Source: Magnetococcales bacterium (GTDB lineage Bacteria; Pseudomonadota; Magnetococcia; Magnetococcales; UBA8363). Taken from it: a DNA stretch of 51,978 nt. This document shows, piece by piece, positions 16,999 to 24,925 of the stretch. The stretch lies in assembly GCA_015232865.1 (NCBI GenBank), contig JADFYU010000015.1:1-51978 (forward strand), given 5' to 3'. A program made the position numbers and the translations under genes. Below the pieces are notes generated by a model that saw nothing but the letters and a program-made list of their open reading frames with translations, was not told where the DNA came from and did no database searches. Each line of letters opens with the position of its first letter. The first letter of the stretch is position 1.

Positions 16999-17964
16999 AT
17001 GAAATTGCCTAAAATTATAATCTTCAATATTTTCATGTTGATTTCCTGCTGGTCGACTGATCTCTTCCCGGTGACCCACGATTTTGAACGGGAAGCGGCT
17101 ATTTTGGATCGTCTCCGGGCGGCCGTCGATCAATATGGACCCAGAGATTATAATACGGCTCCCTTCCGACTTGAATTGGCCAACTATTATCTGGATATTG
17201 GAGAATATCCAAAAGCTGAACCGCTGTTTCACCAAGTTATTCGCATGTTGGAAATACAATTTGGACCCAACAGTTCAAAACTGATTCCTGTTTTGGAGAA
17301 AATGGCCTCACTGGATCTTCGGAAAAATCGGTTTGCCTTTGCCTTGAACCAATATTCTCGAGCCAGAGCCATTTCAGTCTTACATTATGGGTCACAATCC
17401 AAACATACCAATGAAATCGATTCCGCCATTTCCGAAACCCGTCGGGCAGAACGAGAGTGGAAGCGTTATGGAGGTCGTCAGATCGTCAGTAGTCCGGTTG
17501 TAACCGCCAGCGTACAGGAACCGACATCTCCCACCGTTATCCGTGTGGAAAAACCGGAATCCGTTCAACCCAGCCCAGCCGTTCAGAAGGTTACTCATAA
17601 ACCACCGGTGGTACAACAGGCTCCTGCCGTTGATACGCATCAGAAACCAACTGTTCCAATCAATAAAAACTCTTTTGATGCGGCCATCATTGATTCTGAG
17701 GGAGTTCCCAGAGAACCCCCGGCTGAGAATAAACGGGGATATTATGTTTCCATGGGCTGTTTTTCAGATAAGCCTTTTGCCATCAATCAGACCAAACGGG
17801 TGTTGGCCATCCCGGTGCCGGTCTACTTGAAGAGCATTCGCAACGACTCCCTCCATTGTGTTTTTGGCGGACCGTTTGAGAGCAAAATAGAGGCGCAACA
17901 GGCGGCTGAACTGTCTCGGGAAATTGCTCGGGTTGCCGACACGATTGTGAAAAAATACCAATAG
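16999..17964 (+). CDS. TPR and SPOR domain lipoprotein
   Basis: This 321-residue protein starts with a lipoprotein signal: a positive N-terminus, a hydrophobic stretch, and lipobox LISC with Cys17. The start at ATG 16999 is chosen because it yields this signal; a GTG at 16984 is in frame. TPR-like helices follow (about 30-145; FRLELANYYLDIGEYPKAEP is typical), then a Pro/Val-rich linker (about 160-235), then a C-terminal SPOR domain (about 243-321, GYYVSMGCFSDK onward) that should bind denuded glycan strands of peptidoglycan. It lies 60 bases after the ZorB-like gene. With lipid anchor, protein-binding TPRs and glycan binding, it could tie the motor-like complex to the cell wall or outer membrane. 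Confidence 0.8.
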   Translation: MKLPKIIIFNIFMLISCWSTDLFPVTHDFEREAAILDRLRAAVDQYGPRDYNTAPFRLELANYYLDIGEYPKAEPLFHQVIRMLEIQFGPNSSKLIPVLEKMASLDLRKNRFAFALNQYSRARAISVLHYGSQSKHTNEIDSAISETRRAEREWKRYGGRQIVSSPVVTASVQEPTSPTVIRVEKPESVQPSPAVQKVTHKPPVVQQAPAVDTHQKPTVPINKNSFDAAIIDSEGVPREPPAENKRGYYVSMGCFSDKPFAINQTKRVLAIPVPVYLKSIRNDSLHCVFGGPFESKIEAQQAAELSREIARVADTIVKKYQ

Positions 17965-18061
17965 ACGATCATGCCTCATCAAGAGGTTTCAAGACCGATC
18001 TGGTCGGATTTTTTTTACCGCAAACCGTATTCTTTGTGCCGATATTTATCAGGAACCGTCA

Positions 18062-20107
18062 ATGGATTTGTCTTTAAAAAAAACCGCTTCTCCTGTGACT
18101 TCCAAACGTGAAAAGAGAGGCCAAAAACAAATCAGGAGTTCGCTCAAGGGCATTGAAGCGTTCAAGGAGATCGCCTCCACACTTGCAATCCAGCATCAAA
18201 CTGGTCAAACGGGTGATCCTGTTGTATTCTCGGTTCAGGGCGAAGTTTTGACAATGTCCCAGATCACATCAGAAGTGAACCAAAGACCAATAAATATCAT
18301 TTCAAATGGGGTTCTATTTAATAACATGGAGCAAAACGAACAGACCAATCAGTCTCCCAACGCTTCGTTGGTTTTCAAAACCAGCGAAGCGTTGGCCGAG
18401 CGGGCGCAGATGGTTGAATTGACGGATCCGTGGATTGTCGAAAATCGAGAAAAACCGGACTCCTCCACTTTGGCGCGTCACGAGCAAAACCTGGCCCCCC
18501 CGGCCTCTCCGTTTGAGGGCTATATTCAAGAGAAATCCAGCGCAGTTGTCAAAATGCGAGGGAATTCGGTCAAGGAAATGAAGCGGGTTGAATCCCCGTC
18601 GCCAACCTCCTCTCTGATCAATGGAACGAAAAAGAGAGTGGCCAAATCCGATCAGGCCGCCCTGCTCAACAGTCCGTTTGTTCAACACTCGGATGGACTG
18701 GATGCGAAGAATGAGGCCGATAGCCCAAAGCCGGAACAGCGGTTGGTTGCCATCAGAAAACAACCATTTTCTGCAACCATCGGTCTTCCGTTCCAGACGG
18801 GAAAAGAGAACGTTCCGGCTCAGAGTTTGACGCCGCCGACAGTGGCTACAGCTACGAACCGACCAGCAACCGGCATTTCGGAGTTGCGTCATGCGGCTGT
18901 GGTGCAGCCCAAAAAAGAGCCGACAAAACATTTGACCCGCTCGCCTTTTTTCGCTCAAGAGAGCCAGAACACCCGGTCGGCAATTGCTCCAACGACTTCT
19001 CCCTCAATTTTTCAGCAAGCCCAGAAGATGGCTCTTCTGGGACATGGAAAATCGGTCAAGGCCAGACAACACACCATTAAACTGGCCGTGTTGACTCCGT
19101 CCAGCAAAGCCATGATCCACAAAAAACAGCCACTTCGTCATTTAGAAGAGATTGGTCCGCCTCTTGTAACCGGAGCTTCCATCTCCAAGCAGGCAGAAAC
19201 GCCATTTATCGTGCCAAAAATTCTTCAAAGAGAGATTGATGTGGCGTTGGTATCCCAGGAACCGATGCACAAACCATCTCTTGAGCCAGCGGAGGCGTTT
19301 GCCGTCAATCAAGAGACGCTGTTGCGGGCTCAAGAGGAAGAAGGGTTGTTGGACGGTGCGGACAGTCCGCTCGAATCCCCTGTTGAGGTTGAGGCTCTTC
19401 CATCCCGGCCAGAGGAGAGCAGACCGGCAATGGCAGATTGGAGCTTTTCCTGTCTGGGATACACCCCACCCCAAATTGAATCCGGCACGCACGCATGGAA
19501 AGCCAGCATGACGGATTCGAACCACGCCTTTGATTCCGAGAAGGAACACCTTTCACTTCCAAGCCAGACACCGGCGGATGCGAACCAGGAGTTTCAGCAA
19601 ACCGCTGACCAGTTCCCATCATCCCAATACCGTGAATCGCTCCAATCTTCAACCGAAGAGAGCCGTGACCAAGAGATCTATTGGGAGGTTCCGGTTGAAT
19701 CACTGGGCGTTGGTGTCGCCCATATGCTCGGAGATGCCGTCGGCGGATTTGTTCATGTCGGCCAAAATTTTTTCGGAGCCAGACAATCCGCACCAAAACA
19801 GGAGACCATTCAGACCCGATCGGTCGAACAGGCCTCTCGGCCCGGTCAGGTACAGAAGGTGGTCAAGGTATTGATGGCCCGTAAAGTGGGTGGTGGTGTC
19901 AAAGGTGTCGTATCTGGTGTTGGTCAAGTGGCCAAAGGCGGCATGAATATCATCGTCGGCTCTTTGGGTTGTCTGGGCGGCGCTCTGGTTTGTCTGTCGG
20001 GAGCGACCGTTGGTAACGGCAACAAACACCAGCCAAAAAAACAAACGAATAGCCAGGCATTTCGTGTTAATCATCAGTTGGCCCATCAGGCCATTCAAAC
20101 CAGTTAA
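18062..20107 (+). CDS. Large disordered protein with C-terminal LGD-VGG motif
   Basis: I do not recognise this 681-residue protein. It has no signal peptide. Residues 1-530 are polar, rich in Ser, Pro, Gln, Lys and Glu, with little predicted structure. Two ordered C-terminal patches stand out: VPVESLGVGVAHMLGDAVGG at about 543-562, and a Gly/Val-rich hydrophobic segment at about 611-652 with VSGVGQVAKGG and VGSLGCLGGALVCLSGA, which may insert in or lie on a membrane. The first patch recurs in the small protein encoded next. An AGGA ribosome site lies 7 bases before the ATG. Position after the SPOR lipoprotein gene suggests a common function, for example a long flexible linker attached to a membrane or to a complex. 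Confidence 0.65.
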   Translation: MDLSLKKTASPVTSKREKRGQKQIRSSLKGIEAFKEIASTLAIQHQTGQTGDPVVFSVQGEVLTMSQITSEVNQRPINIISNGVLFNNMEQNEQTNQSPNASLVFKTSEALAERAQMVELTDPWIVENREKPDSSTLARHEQNLAPPASPFEGYIQEKSSAVVKMRGNSVKEMKRVESPSPTSSLINGTKKRVAKSDQAALLNSPFVQHSDGLDAKNEADSPKPEQRLVAIRKQPFSATIGLPFQTGKENVPAQSLTPPTVATATNRPATGISELRHAAVVQPKKEPTKHLTRSPFFAQESQNTRSAIAPTTSPSIFQQAQKMALLGHGKSVKARQHTIKLAVLTPSSKAMIHKKQPLRHLEEIGPPLVTGASISKQAETPFIVPKILQREIDVALVSQEPMHKPSLEPAEAFAVNQETLLRAQEEEGLLDGADSPLESPVEVEALPSRPEESRPAMADWSFSCLGYTPPQIESGTHAWKASMTDSNHAFDSEKEHLSLPSQTPADANQEFQQTADQFPSSQYRESLQSSTEESRDQEIYWEVPVESLGVGVAHMLGDAVGGFVHVGQNFFGARQSAPKQETIQTRSVEQASRPGQVQKVVKVLMARKVGGGVKGVVSGVGQVAKGGMNIIVGSLGCLGGALVCLSGATVGNGNKHQPKKQTNSQAFRVNHQLAHQAIQTS

Positions 20108-20309
20108 GGGGTCGTAAAAATTACCTGGAGGTATTGCGCCGGAGTATTGTGCGCCTGTTGCGTAAAAAAAAATTACGCATATTGTCTGGTCTGTCAAAAA
20201 TGTTTTAGCACGACAGGCAGCCAGAAAAGAGGCAAGATGGTAAAGGTGATTTTTTACGACTTCTCAGACCATTTTTCAGCTTAATTTGATAGACGGTAGG
20301 AGTATGACA
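20108..20309. repeat. Highly structured intergenic region
   Basis: An outer inverted repeat pairs GTCGTAAAAATTACC (20110 onward) with GGTGATTTTTTACGAC (ending near 20262). Inside it are a perfect hairpin TGCGTAA / TTACGCA (20159-20165 and 20173-20179) and a second fold pairing TCTGGTCTGTC with GACAGGCAGCCAGA. The region may end or attenuate the long upstream transcript. It differs in sequence from the 175-base palindrome family. Confidence 0.6.
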
Positions 20310-20636
20310 ATGACTGAAGACAATCCAGAGTTGGAAGAGACGGAAATGTTGCCGGAAGAAGAGTGTTATGAAGGCACCGAAGAGGAGGATGGAGCGATAT
20401 ATGTTCCGATTGAGGAGTTGGGTACCGGTCTGTTCAATGCCCTGGGTGATATGGTCGGTGGGGCGGTTGCCTTGACAAATACGACCTCTCACACACTTCA
20501 AAAAGGAGCACAAACTCTCAAGGAAAAAGTGGCTCAATTGAGAAATAAAAAGCCAACGGAGCAAGAGGGCGAGCTTCTCGATATGGAGGAATCCTACGAG
20601 TATGAGTTGGAACCAACCTCCGAAGAAAAATCATAA
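20310..20636 (+). CDS. Small acidic protein sharing the LGD-VGG motif
   Basis: A 108-residue protein, very acidic at both ends. Its central segment VPIEELGTGLFNALGDMVGG is clearly related to the C-terminal patch of the preceding 681-residue protein and is followed by an amphipathic helix (SHTLQKGAQTLKEKVAQL). AGGAG lies 7 bases before ATG 20310, so that start is preferred over 20304. The function is unknown. The shared motif suggests that the two proteins bind the same partner or each other. Confidence 0.7.
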   Translation: MTEDNPELEETEMLPEEECYEGTEEEDGAIYVPIEELGTGLFNALGDMVGGAVALTNTTSHTLQKGAQTLKEKVAQLRNKKPTEQEGELLDMEESYEYELEPTSEEKS

Positions 20637-20650
20637 CCGTAAATTGGGTA

Positions 20651-20804
20651 GTTGAACGGATGCCTATAGCGTAACATTTTGATTAAACTGGTGAATTGGA
20701 AGAAGATCTGGTCACCGACAAGGTGGCTGCGTTTTCTTCCCATTCACCATGCAGACCAATTTCCTGCACCAGCCATGCACGTCCAATGGCCGAGCATAGG
20801 AAAA
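20651..20804. repeat. Reduced copy of the palindromic repeat
   Basis: The central hairpin is present as TCACCGACAAGGTGG (about 20714-20728), flanked by TTGGAAGAAG on the left and CTTCCCATTCACC on the right. The right arm continues GACCAATTTCCTGCACC...CCAATGGCCGAGCATAGG, matching the copy at 22083-22257 in order. Part of the left arm is deleted. The rest of the 20637-20996 gap is AT-rich and holds no gene; an open frame running through the repeat into the next gene is judged to start only at 20997. Confidence 0.75.
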
Positions 20805-20996
20805 ATCTGTATCGATTCTCTGGATTTTTCGTTTTCCCGGATTTTGCTGTTTTTTCAACCTGGAATCCGATGGGGACGGCAACAGGTACTGATATGTTTG
20901 ATGTCATGCCTGCAAAAACTTGTTAAAACAAAAAAAACACCTCATCATATGGGCAATAAAATGTATCGTTTACCCCATTTATTGAGGAGAGGTTTT

Positions 20997-21458
20997 ATGG
21001 TTGCACGATTGAAATTGGTTTTGTTGGCGGGATTGGTTTTGTTGGCGGGAGCCTCTTCGGCTGCGGCCTCGGAGATGGCCACGCCAGCCGAAGCGCAAGA
21101 GATGAGCAAAAAGGCGATGTCGGCCATCAATCACATTGGGCCGGACAAGGCCTTTGCCCTGTTTTCTGATGAAAATGGCGGTTTTCTGGTTAAAGATCTC
21201 TACGTTTTCTGCATGGATAAGAATGGCGTTATGCTCTCCCATGCCAAAAAGCCCCAGTTGGTTGGTAAAAACCTGATCGACTTTAATAAATACGGCGAAC
21301 TTCTTTTTCAGGACATGATCAAAGTCGCCGCAACCCAAGGTGAAGGCTGGGTCGATTACCACTGGCCCTACCCCGAAAGTGAAGAAATCAAGGAAAAAAC
21401 CAGCTACATCACCAGCCATCCCTCTGGATTTTTCTGTGGAGTCGGCGCCTACAAATAA
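20997..21458 (+). CDS. Secreted single-Cache-domain protein
   Basis: A 153-residue protein with a clear signal peptide (VLLAGLVLLAGASSAAA) and a single Cache-type domain: KDLYVFCMDKNGVMLSHAKK, then LVGKNLIDF and the C-terminal SHPSGFFCGVGAYK are the family's signature elements. There is no membrane helix after the signal or signalling domain, so it is a soluble periplasmic binding protein that probably reports a small ligand to a receptor elsewhere. The start at 20997 follows GAGGAGAGG. It lies downstream of the motor-like cluster, on the same strand but 360 bases away. Confidence 0.85.
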   Translation: MVARLKLVLLAGLVLLAGASSAAASEMATPAEAQEMSKKAMSAINHIGPDKAFALFSDENGGFLVKDLYVFCMDKNGVMLSHAKKPQLVGKNLIDFNKYGELLFQDMIKVAATQGEGWVDYHWPYPESEEIKEKTSYITSHPSGFFCGVGAYK

Positions 21459-21541
21459 CTGACAGGCATGACCATGATCGGCTATCATGATCTGGATTCA
21501 TCCGTCGGATGATCCGGGCTTGGGATGCCGATTTGATTTCT

Positions 21542-21591
21542 CCTGGATTCGATGGTTTGGCCTCTTGGTATGCTAAAACGCCGAATCCAGG
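21542..21591. repeat. Short inverted repeat related to the palindrome family ends
   Basis: CCTGGATTCG (21542-21551) and its exact complement CGAATCCAGG (21582-21591) flank 30 bases. The outer sequence AACCTGGATTCGGC (read on the - strand) equals the end of the 175-base palindromes. It lies between two convergent genes and may be an internally deleted copy. Confidence 0.65.
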
Positions 21592-21605
21592 TTCAAACTG
21601 ACGAT

Positions 21606-22016
21606 CTATCGACCCAGGCTGACGAGAAAAGCGATGAGATCGGCTCGTTCCTCTGGGTCTGAGACCCCCCTGAAAGCGGACATTCCTGTTTTTTCGAAAA
21701 ACTGACCCGGATTGCTGAGAAACTGATCCAGATTTTTTTCGTTCCAGGTCAGATTTTTTTTGGCGACATTGCGCATGGTCTTTGAGTAGCGATAGTCCGC
21801 AACCTGGCCCATTTTTTTTCCCAGTACTCCCGATGCTATTGACGGGCCGATGACGCTGTGATTCATGCGGCTGAATCGAGGTCCAAAACGGTGGCAGCCG
21901 GAACAATAGCGTTTGGTCAACTGTTCACCCATCTCCGGGTCACCAGCAAAGGAGGGAGCCGGGCAGAGGAGTAACAGCAAGAAAAGGCTGATTCTGAGTG
22001 TCAAGATCATTCTCAT
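21606..22016 (-). CDS. Periplasmic monohaem class I cytochrome c
   Basis: A 136-residue protein with a signal peptide (SLFLLLLLCPAPSFA) and one haem-binding motif CSGCH (Cys38, Cys41, His42). A methionine in KTGMSAF is the likely sixth haem ligand, and the C-terminal helix DLIAFLVSL is typical of class I cytochromes such as cytochrome c2 or c552. It would carry electrons in the periplasm. No oxidase or reductase gene is adjacent to give a partner. Confidence 0.9.
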   Translation of the reverse strand: MRMILTLRISLFLLLLLCPAPSFAGDPEMGEQLTKRYCSGCHRFGPRFSRMNHSVIGPSIASGVLGKKMGQVADYRYSKTMRNVAKKNLTWNEKNLDQFLSNPGQFFEKTGMSAFRGVSDPEERADLIAFLVSLGR

Positions 22017-22029
22017 GCGTCCGCTGATT

Positions 22030-22072
22030 CAGCAGTTGGAACGCGGTGCCAGGTGTGGCGTTCCAGTTGCTG
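22030..22072. repeat. Hairpin next to palindrome copy 2
   Basis: CAGCAGTTGGAACGC (22030-22044) pairs with GCGTTCCAGTTGCTG (22058-22072) with two G-T wobbles and a 13-base loop. There is no T run, so it is not a standard terminator. It lies directly before the large palindrome, upstream of the cytochrome c start. Confidence 0.7.
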
Positions 22073-22082
22073 CCATTTCCAG

Positions 22083-22257
22083 GTTAAACCTGGATACGGC
22101 AGTTGTAAACACGCAATCGGCACAACCTTTTGATTCACCTGGCAAACTAGAAAAAAGTCTCATCACCAATAAGGTGACTTCGATTTTTTCCAGTTCACCA
22201 GATAAACCAATATGTTGCACCGCTTACACATTTCCAACTGCCGAATCTAGGTTAAAA
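22083..22257. repeat. Large imperfect palindromic repeat, full copy 2
   Basis: The ends are inverted repeats: TTAAACCTGGATACGGCAG on the left and CTGCCGAATCTAGGTTAA on the right. CAATCGGCACAACC pairs with GTTGCACCG inside, and the centre is the hairpin TCACC-AATAA-GGTGA. The right end overlaps the clpB stop codon (TAA read on the - strand at 22252-22254). Confidence 0.85.
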
Positions 22258-24825
22258 AGTGAGGGTCAACTCATTACTGTTTGATCGACTTAAACGGGCA
22301 CTCCCGCCTTTTTTCAGCTTTCCAGACAAAAGAGCCTCCGCCAGCGGGTCTTGGAGACGTCGCTGAATAACCCGCTTCAGCGGTCGGGCGCCAAATTCCG
22401 GATCATAGCCTTCATCCGCCAACAAGGATCGGGCCTCGGACTCGACCTCCAGGGTTATTTTGCGTTGATCAAGAATTTTTTTCAACGAACCCAATTGAAT
22501 CTCGACGATGGTATCCATGTGCGCCCGACTCAGTGAATCAAAAATAATGAACTCATCAAGGCGGTTTAAAAACTCAGGTCTGAAATAGCCTTGAAGAGCG
22601 GTCATCATTCGATTGCGCTCGGCATCTCGGTCCAGTTTCGCACGATCTTGAGCCGGTTCTGAGCCAATGTTGGAGGTCATGATGATGACCGTATTGCGGA
22701 AATCCACCGTCCGTCCTTGACCATCGGTCAGTCGCCCTTCATCCATGACCTGCAAGAGCAGGTTGAAGACTTCCCGATGGGCTTTTTCTATCTCGTCCAA
22801 TAAAACGACACTGTAGGAACGCCGTCGAACCGCTTCGGTCAACTGTCCGCCCTCTTCATAGCCGACATAACCGGGCGGCGCCCCGACCAGACGAGAGACG
22901 GCATGTTTTTCCATGTATTCCGACATATCCAATCGAATCATGGCCTGCTCATCATCAAATAAAAACTCCGCCAGAGCCTTGGTTAACTCCGTCTTGCCGA
23001 CGCCGGTTGGACCCAGAAATAAAAAGCTGCCGATGGGGCGGTTGGGATCACCCAATCCGGCCCTGGCTCGGCGAACCGCCTTGGAGACGGCTTGCAAAGC
23101 CTGCTCTTGTCCCACCACCCGTTTTGACAGTCGCTCTTCCATGTTCAGCAGTTTGCTTTTTTCGCCTTCAAGCATACGTGCTACCGGCACTCCAGTCCAG
23201 CGAGCAACGATGGCGGCGACATCCTCCTCACCCACCTCTTCACGCAGTAATCCGCCGCCTTTCTCGGAAGCTACCTGGGCCATTTTTTCTTCCAATGCGG
23301 GGATTACGCCATATTTCAACTCGCCGGCTCGAGAAAAATTTCCCGCTTGTTCGGCGTTGGCCAATTCCATCCGGGCTTGTTCCAAAGACTCCTTTTGTTT
23401 GCTCCGAGCCTCTATGGCCTGCTTTTCCGATAACCAACGGGTGGTTAACGAGGCGGATTTTTCTTTCAGGTCGGCCAACTCTTTTTCAACCGATGTCAGC
23501 CGCTCCCGGGAAGCGGAGTCCGGCTCTTTGCCGAGGGCGGCCGCCTCGATTTCCAGTTGCAAGATCTTGCGATCAACCTGATCAATCTCTTGAGGTTTTG
23601 AGGTGACCTCCATGCGAATTCGGGCGGCGGCTTCATCGATGAGATCGATGGCTTTGTCCGGCAGAAATCGATCGGAAATATAGCGGTTGGATAGGACAAC
23701 CGCTGCCAGAATCGCTTGATCCTTGATCCGAACCCCGTGGTGCATCTCATATTTATCTTTGATACCACGCAAGATGGAGATGGCATCTTCAACGCTTGGC
23801 TCGCGAATGATGATCGGCTGAAAACGGCGTTCGAGTGCGGGGTCTTTCTCCACATGCTTGCGATACTCGTCCAAGGTGGTAGCACCCACACAGTGCAAAT
23901 CACCCCGTGCCAGAGCCGGTTTGAGAAGGTTGGAGGCATCCATGGCACCGTCGGTGCGACCGGCTCCGACCAAAGTGTGCATCTCGTCGATAAACAGAAT
24001 GATCTGTCCGTTGGCCTGTTCGACCTCCCGCAGCAATGCTTTCAGACGTTCTTCGAATTCTCCCCGGTATTTGGCTCCGGCAATCAAAGAGCCCATGTCC
24101 AGCGCGGCAAAACGGACATTTTTCAAGGAGTCCGGCACATCCCCGCGCACAACCCGAAGCGCCAACCCTTCGACGATGGCGGTTTTGCCGACCCCCGGTT
24201 CGCCGATTAAAACCGGGTTGTTTTTGGTTCGCCGAGAGAGAACCTGCATGGTTCGGCGAATCTCCTCATCGCGACCGATTACCGGGTCCAGTTTGCCGTT
24301 ACGGGCCAACTCTGTCAGGTCACGAGCATATTTTTCCAGGGCTTGAAAGCCGCCCTCCGGGTCCGGTGTGGTAATCCGTTGGCCGCCCCGAATCGATTGG
24401 GCGGTTTGTAGGATTTTATTATAATTGGCTCCGGTCGAGTTGAGAATGCGAGCCGCATCGCCCTCTTTTTCCCGGCTGATGGCCAGCAAAAAATGTTCAG
24501 TCGAGATGTAGTCGTCGCGCCATTCAGTTTTGATCTGCCCGGCATCGGCCATGACGGCCTGAAGTCTCCGAGAGGGAATGACCTGATTGGCTCCAGCACC
24601 TTCGACCTTGGGAAGACGGTTGAGAGCTTGGTTTAACTCGCCGACAATTCGATCCACCGAAACGGCCATTTTTTCCAGGATGGGGCGAACCAGCCCGTCT
24701 CGTTGGTCCAGAAAAGCCGACAGCAGGTGTTCGGGTTCCAGTTGCTGATGGGTATGGCTGGCGGCGATCCCCAACGCTTGCTGAATGGCCTCACGTGATT
24801 TGGTGGTCAGTGTCTCCGTTTGCAT
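22252..24825 (-). CDS. clpB: ClpB, protein disaggregase
   Basis: ClpB unfolds aggregated proteins together with DnaK. This 857-residue protein has the full layout: the N-terminal double Clp domain (1-145), first AAA+ domain with Walker A GEPGVGKT (208-215) and FIDEMHTL, the coiled-coil middle domain (about 405-525), the second AAA+ domain with Walker A GPTGVGKT (about 604-611) and LLDEIEKAH, and the ClpB C-terminal domain. The stop codon lies inside the right end of a palindromic repeat. The 100 bases upstream should hold a heat-shock promoter, but I see no clear one. Confidence 0.97.
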   Translation of the reverse strand: MQTETLTTKSREAIQQALGIAASHTHQQLEPEHLLSAFLDQRDGLVRPILEKMAVSVDRIVGELNQALNRLPKVEGAGANQVIPSRRLQAVMADAGQIKTEWRDDYISTEHFLLAISREKEGDAARILNSTGANYNKILQTAQSIRGGQRITTPDPEGGFQALEKYARDLTELARNGKLDPVIGRDEEIRRTMQVLSRRTKNNPVLIGEPGVGKTAIVEGLALRVVRGDVPDSLKNVRFAALDMGSLIAGAKYRGEFEERLKALLREVEQANGQIILFIDEMHTLVGAGRTDGAMDASNLLKPALARGDLHCVGATTLDEYRKHVEKDPALERRFQPIIIREPSVEDAISILRGIKDKYEMHHGVRIKDQAILAAVVLSNRYISDRFLPDKAIDLIDEAAARIRMEVTSKPQEIDQVDRKILQLEIEAAALGKEPDSASRERLTSVEKELADLKEKSASLTTRWLSEKQAIEARSKQKESLEQARMELANAEQAGNFSRAGELKYGVIPALEEKMAQVASEKGGGLLREEVGEEDVAAIVARWTGVPVARMLEGEKSKLLNMEERLSKRVVGQEQALQAVSKAVRRARAGLGDPNRPIGSFLFLGPTGVGKTELTKALAEFLFDDEQAMIRLDMSEYMEKHAVSRLVGAPPGYVGYEEGGQLTEAVRRRSYSVVLLDEIEKAHREVFNLLLQVMDEGRLTDGQGRTVDFRNTVIIMTSNIGSEPAQDRAKLDRDAERNRMMTALQGYFRPEFLNRLDEFIIFDSLSRAHMDTIVEIQLGSLKKILDQRKITLEVESEARSLLADEGYDPEFGARPLKRVIQRRLQDPLAEALLSGKLKKGGSARLSRSNSNELTLTF

Positions 24826-24925
24826 GATTTTTCTACAATACCCCCTAAAAAAAATATAACCGCATGTTACTGAGATAGGTATGGTTGTAGAAATTGCAAC
24901 CTGTAAGCAATAAACAGTCGTTTAT

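Noticed and set aside
8980..20636. Complete Zorya antiphage system
   Set aside because: Only the ZorA- and ZorB-like parts are there; no ZorC, ZorD helicase or ZorE nuclease is encoded in the window.
20679..20996. In-frame extension of the Cache protein upstream of 20997
   Set aside because: The extra 106 codons lie in the palindromic repeat; the real start has GAGGAGAGG and is followed at once by a signal peptide.
22913..24374. Several + strand open frames over clpB
   Set aside because: They are antisense to clpB and rich in Ser, Arg and Pro, as expected for mirrored coding sequence.
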